DNA of 64,000 nt. It comes from Rhizobium sp. R634 (GTDB lineage Bacteria; Pseudomonadota; Alphaproteobacteria; Rhizobiales; Rhizobiaceae). The notes under the pieces are model-generated. The model made no database searches. It was not told where the DNA came from and saw only the letters and a program-made list of their open reading frames with translations. Shown here in pieces: positions 34,922-41,938 of the stretch. A program made the position numbers and the translations under genes. Position 1 is the stretch's first letter. Each line of letters begins with the position of its first letter. The DNA is taken from assembly GCF_002211305.1 (NCBI RefSeq), contig NZ_LOKW01000026.1, positions 124,001 through 188,000 on the forward strand, written 5' to 3'.

Positions 34922-35011
34922 TTACAAGAAGAACGAGTATATCAGCAGTCCGACGGAGCCCCAAAAGACAATAGGCGTAAGTATCAATCCAAGGACGATG
35001 ACTTTTGTCAT
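34922..35011 (-). CDS. 29-residue single-helix membrane peptide (candidate)
   Basis: The minus strand reads MTKVIVLGLILTPIVFWGSV then GLLIYSFFL and stops with TAA: one hydrophobic helix after a short Lys-containing head. GGAG lies 7 bases before the ATG. The ORF is too short for statistics, but the ribosome site, the clean helix and the AT-rich flanks fit a genuine micro-protein. It overlaps no annotated gene. Confidence 0.45.
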   Translation of the reverse strand: MTKVIVLGLILTPIVFWGSVGLLIYSFFL

Positions 35012-35136
35012 TAGAAAACTCCGAATCTCCGCACGCCCCCGCGAAGATCTATTTCAGCGATCCACGGTTTGGTATGGGCACGAAGTCCGGGATGGATCGG
35101 ACTTTGGTCTCAGTTTCGAGCATTTAACCCACGCTA

Positions 35137-36564
35137 TCACCGCTCCGAGCGTGGGAGGTGACGGTAGAGAACGACCACGACGACGAGTGCAACGGCAATC
35201 AGCGCCGCGGCGACGGCAAAGGTTATCCGCATTCCTGACGCGACCGCTTCAGGGCGCGCCGTGGCGATATCGGATGTCGCCGATGCGAGAGCGAACACGG
35301 CGCCCATCACGGATGCGCCGGTGATCAAGCCGAGATTGCGCGACAGGTTGAGCATGCCCGAGATGACGCCTCGCTGATCGGGCCGGACATTCGCCGTGAC
35401 GGCCGTGTTATTGGCCGCCTGGAACAGTTGATAGCCCGGCGTCAGGATGGCGATGGCGGCGATGTAGCCGGCAATACCGGGAAGCACGGCCAGGGCGATC
35501 GAGCCTGCCGCCATGGCAATGAGCCCTGCGACAATCACAAAGGGCGCATCCAGGCGGTCGACAAGACGACCGGCCGGCAAACCGCTCAAAGTGGAGATGA
35601 CGGGGCCGCTCGACATGACGATGCCGACGAAGGCTTCGTCGAGCCCGAGCGCACGGGAAAGGTAGAAGGGCGCGACCACCAGCGTCGCCATCATAACCGT
35701 CGAGACCAAAATGTTCATGGCGAGGCTGGCGCTGAATGCCGAGTTGCGGAACGCCGCCAATCGGATCAGCGGCGATGCTGTTCTCGCCTCGGCGAAGATG
35801 AAGAGACCGATGCCGAAAGCGGCGGCCAGCAACAGGGCTGCGTTCAGCGGACCAAACCTGCCCCGCCCGATCGTCATCGCAAGCGCATAAGCCGAAAGCG
35901 TCAGCGCAAGCAGCAACGTGCCGGCAATGTCGAAGCGTGCCCGATCCGTCTTCTTTCCGCTGGTATCGACGGGCAGATGGCGAAAAGCGAGAGCGAAGGT
36001 GACCACGCCGAGCGGCACGTTGACGAGGAAGATCATCTGCCAGCCGAACGAGGCGATCAGAACGCCGCCGAGCGACGGACCGAGAGCGGTGCCGACCGCC
36101 GACATCGTTCCAAGCAGCCCCATGGCGCTGCCGGTCCTCGCTTTCGGCACCGTCTCGCCGACGAAGGCCATGGTGAGAGCCATCATCATGGCTGCGCCCA
36201 GGCCTTGCAGGGCACGCGCTGCAATCAGCACCCACAGAGTAGGCGCGAGGCCGCACAGGATAGACGCCATCGTGAACAGCAGGATGCCGATGAGCAGCAG
36301 CCGTTTGCGCCCGACGATGTCGCCGAGCCGCCCGGCACTGACGACCAGCGTGGTGATGGCAAGCAGATAGGCGAGCACGATCCACTGAACATCTTGGAAG
36401 GCGGCATCGAAAGCCTGCGCCAGGCTCGGCAGGCCGACATTGGCGATGCTGGTGCCAAGTGATGGCAGCAGCATGGAGAACGAAAGGCTGGCGAGCGTCC
36501 ATCGGATCGAGGGCGCCCGCTCAGCAATTGCTTCGCCTCGTTCCGCAGTGACCGGCTTCATCAT
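35137..36564 (-). CDS. DHA2-family MFS multidrug exporter (14 helices)
   Basis: 475 residues with 14 hydrophobic segments, the DHA2 (EmrB/QacA) layout. Motif A is GRLGDIVGRKRLLLIG; motif C-like sequence is GTALGPSLGGVLIASFGWQM then IFLVNVPLG. DHA2 pumps export lipophilic drugs and cations by proton antiport. The upstream AAGGAGGT is near perfect; of the two adjacent ATGs (36564 and 36561), the second has better spacing. It is divergent from a LysR gene that probably controls it. Confidence 0.93.
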   Translation of the reverse strand: MMKPVTAERGEAIAERAPSIRWTLASLSFSMLLPSLGTSIANVGLPSLAQAFDAAFQDVQWIVLAYLLAITTLVVSAGRLGDIVGRKRLLLIGILLFTMASILCGLAPTLWVLIAARALQGLGAAMMMALTMAFVGETVPKARTGSAMGLLGTMSAVGTALGPSLGGVLIASFGWQMIFLVNVPLGVVTFALAFRHLPVDTSGKKTDRARFDIAGTLLLALTLSAYALAMTIGRGRFGPLNAALLLAAAFGIGLFIFAEARTASPLIRLAAFRNSAFSASLAMNILVSTVMMATLVVAPFYLSRALGLDEAFVGIVMSSGPVISTLSGLPAGRLVDRLDAPFVIVAGLIAMAAGSIALAVLPGIAGYIAAIAILTPGYQLFQAANNTAVTANVRPDQRGVISGMLNLSRNLGLITGASVMGAVFALASATSDIATARPEAVASGMRITFAVAAALIAVALVVVVVLYRHLPRSER

Positions 36565-36641
36565 GACCTCCTTTTGGCGTTTTCGGGAATGGAGCGTCGA
36601 AGCCTAGTGACCTGTTTGATATGGCGGAAGGCGCACGATTT

Positions 36642-36658
36642 GCATTTCATTGATGCAT
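36642..36658. promoter_or_regulatory. candidate LysR-box between the DHA2 gene and lysR
   Basis: TGCAT (36642-36646) and ATGCA (36654-36658) form a dyad with a 7-base spacer inside the 134-base divergent gap. LysR proteins commonly bind T-n-A dyads in such gaps. Confidence 0.45.
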
Positions 36659-36698
36659 TTGACGCCACGTCACGATCGAACCGTGTTATCGTCGACCG

Positions 36699-37592
36699 AT
36701 GTCGACACCCGATCTCAACCTGCTTGTCACTCTCGATGTGCTGCTTGCCGAAGGCAGCGTTGCCCGCGCGGCCCGCAGATTGCGGCTCAGTCCCTCGGCG
36801 ATGAGCCGGGCATTGGCGCGATTGCGCGAAACCACGGGTGATCCGCTGCTGGTCCGTGCCGGACGCGGTCTCGTCCCCACCCCGCGGGCGCTCGAACTGC
36901 GCGAGCGCGTCGGCCGGATCGTCGAGGAGGGGCAAGCCGTGCTGCGCCCTGTCGAGACGCTCGACCTGAAACGGCTGGACCGGACATTCACGCTGCGCAC
37001 CAGCGAAGGCTTCGTCGAGAACTTCGGGCCGGGTCTCATCGCACGGATCGGCGAAGAAGCGCCTGGCGTGCGGCTATGCTTCGTGCAGAAGCCGGATAGA
37101 GACAGCGCCCCCTTGCGCGACGGCACCGTCGATCTGGAAACTGGTGTCGTCGGCAAGGCGACCGGACCCGAAGTGCGGGCGCAAGCCTTGTTTCGGGATC
37201 GCTTCGTCGGTGTCGTGCGAGCGGGACATCCGCTTTGCCAGGGCGAAATGACGCTCTCCCGTTATGCGGCCGGCCGGCATGTCAGCGTATCCAGGCGCGG
37301 CCTCGAGAAAGGGCCGATCGATGAGGCGCTTGATCTGCTCGGGTTGGAACGGCAGATCGTGACGATCGTCGGCGGCTTTTCGACAGCACTCGCCCTCGCG
37401 CGGGCTTCCGATCTGATCGCCAGTGTTCCCGAACGGCATACCGGCGTCTTGCGCGCGGGAATGCACAGTTTTCCGCTCCCCGTATCGATGCCTGACATCA
37501 CGGTTTCCTTGCTCTGGCATCCCAGGATGGATGCCGATCCCGCCCACCGCTGGCTGCGCGGCTGCCTTCGCGATGCCTGTGCCGCGACCTGA
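36699..37592 (+). CDS. LysR-family transcriptional regulator (NodD/SyrM-like N-terminus)
   Basis: 297 residues. HTH: DLNLLVTLDVLLAEGSVARA then ARRLRLSPSAMSRALARLRE, of the subgroup beginning D(L)NLL..LDVLL that also includes NodD, SyrM and LeuO relatives. The effector domain follows from about residue 95. No good ribosome site precedes the ATG. It is divergent from the DHA2 exporter gene, with a candidate dyad operator between them. Confidence 0.9.
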   Translation: MSTPDLNLLVTLDVLLAEGSVARAARRLRLSPSAMSRALARLRETTGDPLLVRAGRGLVPTPRALELRERVGRIVEEGQAVLRPVETLDLKRLDRTFTLRTSEGFVENFGPGLIARIGEEAPGVRLCFVQKPDRDSAPLRDGTVDLETGVVGKATGPEVRAQALFRDRFVGVVRAGHPLCQGEMTLSRYAAGRHVSVSRRGLEKGPIDEALDLLGLERQIVTIVGGFSTALALARASDLIASVPERHTGVLRAGMHSFPLPVSMPDITVSLLWHPRMDADPAHRWLRGCLRDACAAT

Positions 37593-37679
37593 TTGAAGGC
37601 CCGAGAGCGATCCTGTGTCGGCGGTTGACTATCCCGTGCTGCCGTGATCTCCCCTCTCGCATCCATCAGCGAGGACATC

Positions 37680-37904
37680 ATGACCGACGGCATAATCGTA
37701 AAGGACAGCAACGGAAGCCAGCTTCACGACGGCGATTCCGTCACGCTGATCAAGGATCTCAAGGTCAAGGGAACCTCGGAAACGCTGAAGCGCGGCACGC
37801 TCGTCAAGGGCATCCGTCTGACGGACAATCCCGGCGAAATCGAGTGCAACACCAAGCAGGTCAAGGGTCTGGTGTTGAAAACGGAATTCCTGAAGAAGGC
37901 ATAG
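37680..37904 (+). CDS. PhnA/YjdM C-terminal domain protein
   Basis: 74 residues from the ATG at 37680 (GAGGAC upstream). MTDGIIVKDSNGSQLHDGDS then VTLIKDLKVKGTSETLKRGT matches the C-terminal SH3-like domain of PhnA/YjdM proteins; the usual N-terminal zinc ribbon is absent, so only the second domain is encoded. Despite the historical name there is no evidence for phosphonate use. Its last 44 bases overlap the 3' end of the convergent transglutaminase gene. Confidence 0.85.
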   Translation: MTDGIIVKDSNGSQLHDGDSVTLIKDLKVKGTSETLKRGTLVKGIRLTDNPGEIECNTKQVKGLVLKTEFLKKA

Positions 37905-38727
37905 GATCGTCGGGGGTCTCCTGCGGCACCTCCTCCGTGATGACTTCGAAACGGGAAAGCGTCGCCGGGCCGAAGGCCGTCGACATTGCGACGTCAGTGG
38001 CGTCACGGCCGGTCGCCATCAATATTCTGCCGATACGCGGCGTGTTGTGGCGGGCATCGACCGTATGCCAATGACCGCCGAGAAAGACCTCGAACCAGGC
38101 GCTGAAATCCATCGGATTGGGATCGACCGGAACACCGATATCGCCGAGATAGCCTGTGCAGTAGCGGGCCGGGATATTTAGGCACCGGCAGAGCGCGATC
38201 GCGAGATGAGCGAAATCGCGGCAGACGCCGTTCTTGTCGGTAAAGCCGCCATGCGCGGTCCTCAGCACGTCGGCCTTCTGGTAATCGAAGGTAATGTGGT
38301 TATGGACGAAATCGCAGATCGCCTGGACCCGCGCCCATCCGAGCGGGGTCGACGAGAAGGTTGCCCAGGCGAAATCCGAAAGCCTGTCGGTATCGCAGTA
38401 GCGGCTGCCGAGCAGGAAGACGAGCACCTCGTCGGGCAGGTCCCTGATCGCGTGCTGAACGGCATTCTCAGGAACGATGTCGGGCTGCCCGGTGTCGTAG
38501 ATCTCGAACGCGGTGGAAATCGTCGTCAGTCCCGGCGGCGCGACGATCCGGCTGCAGGCATTGCCGAACACGTCGATATACTCCCAGACCTCGATCGGCC
38601 GGTCGAATGTCAGCACCTGCTCGCTCAAAAGATCGGCGCGCCGGGAGGGATGAATGTTGAGGACGAGCAGCATGGGTGTCGGCTGTACGCATTCGTACCC
38701 CAGATGAAACCCGGCGCGTATCCTCAT
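37861..38727 (-). CDS. transglutaminase-like cysteine peptidase-fold protein (Ser at the catalytic His position)
   Basis: 288 residues from the ATG at 38727 (AGGAAG upstream). The open frame runs further upstream but only over the neighbouring gene. Transglutaminase core: Cys169 in KNGVCRDFAHLA and Asp224 in WHTVDARHNTP. Where many relatives have His-Ala-Trp, this protein has Ser209-Ala-Trp (MDFSAWFEVFLGG). The N-terminal 140 residues are the bacterial transglutaminase N domain (beta). No signal peptide. It is the second of two tandem paralogues. Confidence 0.83.
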   Translation of the reverse strand: MRIRAGFHLGYECVQPTPMLLVLNIHPSRRADLLSEQVLTFDRPIEVWEYIDVFGNACSRIVAPPGLTTISTAFEIYDTGQPDIVPENAVQHAIRDLPDEVLVFLLGSRYCDTDRLSDFAWATFSSTPLGWARVQAICDFVHNHITFDYQKADVLRTAHGGFTDKNGVCRDFAHLAIALCRCLNIPARYCTGYLGDIGVPVDPNPMDFSAWFEVFLGGHWHTVDARHNTPRIGRILMATGRDATDVAMSTAFGPATLSRFEVITEEVPQETPDDPMPSSGIPFSTPDP

Positions 38728-38819
38728 GGCGGCTTCCTCGTCGCGTCTGCGCATATGCGGCTGCCTATCGAACGTTGATCGGCGCGGCGCGGTTCCACGG
38801 ACTGCGAGCGTCTCCGCGG

Positions 38820-39692
38820 TTAGCTGGTCGTGACGTTGACCTGGACCGTCATGCTGTCGAAATCCGCTTGGCCCCCATCGTAGCTGCCGCTCAGCGGGAC
38901 GGCCTGGCGGGGATCGCGGGCGACGGCGACGCGAATGAGGTCGCGATTGCCGACGATTCCGTTGGTCGGATCGAACTCCGCCCAACCGGCGCCGGGCAGA
39001 TAGATCTGGCACCATGCATGCGTGGAGCCGCCGCCGAGCACGGTGGAGCCGTCCCGGTCGGGAACATAGACATAGCCGGTGACGAAGCGCGCCGCGAGGC
39101 CGAGCGCGCGTGCCGCTTCCATCATCAGAAGCGCGAAATCGCGGCAGGTGCCGGAGCGAAGCTGCAAGGTCTGGAGAGGCGGCTGCGTCCCATGCTCCAG
39201 GCGCCGCGAATAGACGAAGCTTTCCCGGATAGCGTAACAGAGCGTCATCAGCAGATGCCCGGTTTCCGTCGGCCGCCCCTGGCGCACGAACCGCATTGCC
39301 CAGCGCCCGACCTCGTTGTTCGGATCGGGATAATGGCGCTGCACCGAGGGCGCGAGATCGGCGATCTCGTCTTGGTCGTAGGGGAAGGGATAGGTCAGGG
39401 CGGCGTTGTCGACCCTGAGATCGAGTGCGACCTGAGGCGTATGGTCGAGCGTGATCCAGGTTTCGAACCGAAGCTCGTCGGACGGTGTCGGAATATCGAT
39501 GAGTGCGACGCAATTGCCGAAGACGTCGTGGATCCAGCGCACCCGGCCTTGCTCCGGATAGATCGCCAGAGACGCCTCCAGGAGCCGCTGGTCGAAACTG
39601 TCGCGTGGCCGGAACATCAGGCGGTGCTGCCCGAAATAGACCTCTCTGACATAGCGATAGGAGGTGATATGGCGGACGGTGAAAATTGTCAT
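38820..39692 (-). CDS. transglutaminase-like protein with intact Cys-His-Asp triad
   Basis: 290 residues; ATG at 39692. Catalytic triad: Cys183 in RSGTCRDFALLM, His225 in GSTHAWCQIYLPG, Asp241 in WAEFDPTNG. N-terminal bacterial transglutaminase beta domain, with IHDVFGNCVALIDI. No signal peptide or membrane helix. Bacterial proteins of this COG1305 type are thought to be proteases or amidases; substrate unknown. It lies 92 bases upstream of the second paralogue, same strand, and probably forms an operon with it. Confidence 0.88.
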   Translation of the reverse strand: MTIFTVRHITSYRYVREVYFGQHRLMFRPRDSFDQRLLEASLAIYPEQGRVRWIHDVFGNCVALIDIPTPSDELRFETWITLDHTPQVALDLRVDNAALTYPFPYDQDEIADLAPSVQRHYPDPNNEVGRWAMRFVRQGRPTETGHLLMTLCYAIRESFVYSRRLEHGTQPPLQTLQLRSGTCRDFALLMMEAARALGLAARFVTGYVYVPDRDGSTVLGGGSTHAWCQIYLPGAGWAEFDPTNGIVGNRDLIRVAVARDPRQAVPLSGSYDGGQADFDSMTVQVNVTTS

Positions 39693-39873
39693 GGGCCGCC
39701 GCCCCGCAATCTATTCACGTTGCTGCTCCAAAGCGGCCATGCCGCCTCTCCCTTGGAAGCGCCCTGCCCGCTTCTCCGCTTATCCCGATTTCTTGTCATA
39801 TAAGCAGATTCGAAAGATTGCTATTGTAGCTCCACCGATCGACGGCAGAGCCGTCCAACCTTAGGAGGGTATG

Positions 39874-39990
39874 ATGCATATCATCTGGGACGTTCTTACG
39901 CTGCTGCTGACAATCGGTTCGCTCTATGGCGGTCGCGAATACCGGATCATTCGCGCTCGTGCCCGCGCTCAAAACTGGGGCAACTTCTGA
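39874..39990 (+). CDS. 38-residue membrane micro-protein
   Basis: TAGGAGGGT directly precedes two ATGs; the second (39874) has the better 5-base spacing. The product MHIIWDVLTLLLTIGSLYGG then REYRIIRARARAQNWGNF has one hydrophobic helix followed by an Arg-rich tail, a typical inner-membrane micro-protein. A strong terminator follows at 40114. No family known to me. Confidence 0.6.
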   Translation: MHIIWDVLTLLLTIGSLYGGREYRIIRARARAQNWGNF

Positions 39991-40113
39991 TTCTATCCTC
40001 GCGACCGCCTGCTCTAACAGCGTCGGTCGCTCGCATGACGCAAAAGCCATCCACTTAAGGAAGTGCTTTTTCAAGAAGGCGGTTTCACCCGTCCATTTTC
40101 TCCGTTAGTCCAA

Positions 40114-40142
40114 GCCCGCCTCACCCCAGGCGGGCTTTTTTT
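40114..40142 (+). terminator. Rho-independent terminator
   Basis: GCCCGCCT (40114-40121) pairs with AGGCGGGC (40128-40135) over a 6-base loop, followed by seven T. It lies between the 38-residue gene and the convergent entericidin-like gene. Confidence 0.88.
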
Positions 40143-40164
40143 ACACGGTCATTGCGTCGCGGCT

Positions 40165-40320
40165 TCACTTCTTGGCGCCGGCTGAAAGTACCCGATGTGT
40201 TGCATTGTCCAATGCATGGCTCGTTTGTTGCCCGTCCTTCTTCAGTCCGTATGCGGTATTGCCGCAACCGGAAAGCGTAAGCAGGCAGATGCAGGCAATG
40301 GCGATGGCAGCTTGTGGCAT
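40165..40320 (-). CDS. entericidin-like small lipoprotein
   Basis: 51 residues from the ATG at 40320 (GGGGAAG upstream). MPQAAIAIACICLLTLSGCG is a lipoprotein signal with lipobox LSGC; the mature peptide (NTAYGLKKDGQQTSHALDNA, then THRVLSAGAKK) is about 33 residues and amphipathic. The layout and the G-x-G-x-D-G-like start match the EcnA/EcnB family of stress-related cell-envelope lipopeptides. Entericidin genes are typically solitary and induced in stationary phase; regulation here was not visible. Confidence 0.75.
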   Translation of the reverse strand: MPQAAIAIACICLLTLSGCGNTAYGLKKDGQQTSHALDNATHRVLSAGAKK

Positions 40321-40467
40321 CAGGTATCTTCCCCAAATGAATTGCGATCTGAAGAAAATGATACACTCTGCGGTAAAATCAATCCGCCGATGGGATGGCA
40401 CGATCGCGGGTATGGAACCCGGCGACGCCGCGGGCGTTTATGAGAGCCATCCACCGGGGTCAACGAT

Positions 40468-40548
40468 ATGGATTATCAAATCGCCTTCGCCGCAACCGTC
40501 GCAACAGCATCCTTCCTGTTCTTCATGCTGCTCATCCACAGAACGTGA
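40468..40548 (+). CDS. 26-residue hydrophobic micro-protein (candidate)
   Basis: Reads MDYQIAFAATVATASFLFFM then LLIHRT and stops with TGA. One hydrophobic helix ends in a basic tail. The upstream GGGG is a moderate ribosome site. Weakly supported, but it fits the run of similar micro-proteins here. Confidence 0.35.
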   Translation: MDYQIAFAATVATASFLFFMLLIHRT

Positions 40549-40914
40549 AGACCGCGCAATTGCCCTGATCTCAGTCCGCTGCTGAACAGCTTTGGCACAG
40601 TCTGCGGCTCCCGAAATGTACGTTTCAGAGAGACTGTGGCCACCGGCCGCCTCGGTATATGCGACGCAATAATCCGGAATGGCTAGTATTGGTTGACGAC
40701 GTTTACGCCAGTATAGGTCATAAAAACATTTCCAAGTCAGCGCGAAGACAGTTGGACCGGTGTCCGTGTACTTCGTTCATTGTTTCGCAAGATAACGACA
40801 TATGCCATTTCGATATTTTGAATTTTACTTAAAAATGAGGCTTAACTAACTATTAATAATAGCCTTGCGTGCCCCCCGCGTCGGTTTATGCTTCATAAAA
40901 AGGGGGAGAAGAAG
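40549..40914. other. AT-rich intergenic region
   Basis: About 365 bases without a convincing gene. The last 80 bases before the next start are clearly AT-rich (TTTTGAATTTTACTTAAAAA, then CTATTAATAATAG), suggesting the promoter of the 38-residue gene at 40915. No RNA gene was recognised. Confidence 0.4.
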
Positions 40915-41031
40915 ATGTTTAGCAAAAGCCTCATCATGCCGGTCGGCTTCGCCTTGCTCGCCGTTACTGGCCTTCTTTTTCAGTTGGCCGTTTACGCGCT
41001 GGAAACTCCCGTCACCCTCCTGCAGCCGTAA
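40915..41031 (+). CDS. 38-residue hydrophobic micro-protein
   Basis: A strong AGGGGGAG lies 6 bases before the ATG. Product: MFSKSLIMPVGFALLAVTGL then LFQLAVYALETPVTLLQP, one membrane helix with a short basic N-terminus. It is followed after 78 bases by the GlsB-like gene on the same strand. Not recognised as a known family. Confidence 0.55.
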   Translation: MFSKSLIMPVGFALLAVTGLLFQLAVYALETPVTLLQP

Positions 41032-41109
41032 ATGCTTAAGTTCCTCTAGGAGTGGAACTTTTTTTCTTTTCGTGCATAGTGACGAGGCATTTCATCAGGA
41101 GGAAATTAT

Positions 41110-41364
41110 ATGGAAAACGCAGGCGTGGGTTGGATCGCGGCCATCATCATCGGCGGTATCGCCGGATGGCTGGCGGAAAAGGTCATGAGCAGCAATATGG
41201 GCCTGCTCATGAACATATTGCTCGGCATCGTCGGCGCCATCGTCGCCAACTGGATTCTCGGTCTGTTGCACATTCAGCCGCTCGCCGGCTGGCTGGGTTA
41301 CCTGATCACCGGTTTCGTCGGCGCGTGCATCCTGATCGCGCTCGGGCGAGTCATCCGCCGCTGA
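41110..41364 (+). CDS. GlsB/YeaQ/YmgE family membrane protein
   Basis: 84 residues; AGGAGG before the ATG. Three hydrophobic helices with the family pattern IIIGGIAGWLAEKVM, LGIVGAIVANWILGLL and GFVGACILIALGRVIRR. The family (transglycosylase-associated protein) is stress-induced in many bacteria; molecular activity unproven. It sits in the micro-protein cluster and is closed by a terminator. Confidence 0.9.
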   Translation: MENAGVGWIAAIIIGGIAGWLAEKVMSSNMGLLMNILLGIVGAIVANWILGLLHIQPLAGWLGYLITGFVGACILIALGRVIRR

Positions 41365-41388
41365 CCCAATTGGTCATAGTCACGACTG

Positions 41389-41418
41389 AAAGCCGGGCGT
41401 TTATCGCGTCCGGCTTTT
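41389..41418 (+). terminator. Rho-independent terminator after the GlsB-like gene
   Basis: AAAGCCGG (41389-41396) pairs with CCGGCTTT (41410-41417) over a short loop, continuing into a T-rich stretch. It may act in both directions because the DUF883-type gene converges from the other side. Confidence 0.7.
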
Positions 41419-41437
41419 CCTTGTCCGATTTCCGAAT

Positions 41438-41719
41438 TCAGCGGCGGCTCAGCAGGCCGAAAAGATAGGCGACGCCTGCCGTCACCGCGAGCGCCATGAG
41501 CGGTTCTTCGCGTACCTTATCGCGCAGCCGTTCCGTCATCAGCGAAGCCTCATCTGTTACCACCGACTTTGCCCCCTGTCCCAGCGCCCGCACGCTTTCC
41601 GTCAGCCTGGAGAGGTCTTCGCGCAGCGCCGTGACCTGCGCCGACAGATCGTCTGCTGCGATATCAGCCTTGACGCGCGCAGCGGTGGATTCGGCGGAAG
41701 CGGTTTTCAATTCTGCCAT
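41438..41719 (-). CDS. DUF883 / ElaB-YqjD type membrane-anchored protein
   Basis: 93 residues from the ATG at 41719 with AGGAG 6 bases upstream; the open frame extends upstream without a better start. A helical coiled-coil-prone region (ADDLSAQVTALREDLSRLTE) is followed by one C-terminal helix (PLMALAVTAGVAYLFGLLSR). This is the DUF883 layout; E. coli ElaB and YqjD are tail-anchored stationary-phase proteins that bind ribosomes. It converges on the GlsB-like gene. Confidence 0.8.
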   Translation of the reverse strand: MAELKTASAESTAARVKADIAADDLSAQVTALREDLSRLTESVRALGQGAKSVVTDEASLMTERLRDKVREEPLMALAVTAGVAYLFGLLSRR

Positions 41720-41938
41720 GGTCTGCTCCTGTTTCATGGGATGCCGCTTCAACGAAATGGCGGCCGGAAAGGTTCCGTTCCAGCCGATCTTTTGTTCCCC
41801 GCTAGGGACGTTCGCGCCTGCCACCGCCCCACGCAGCTTTTCGCGCGACAAACCCTTCATTTCCTGTCGGGTTTGTTTTAAGGAACGACGAATGTCTGCC
41901 CGCGTGCGGGTCAATGATACTGCGAGGTTTGCGTTTCC

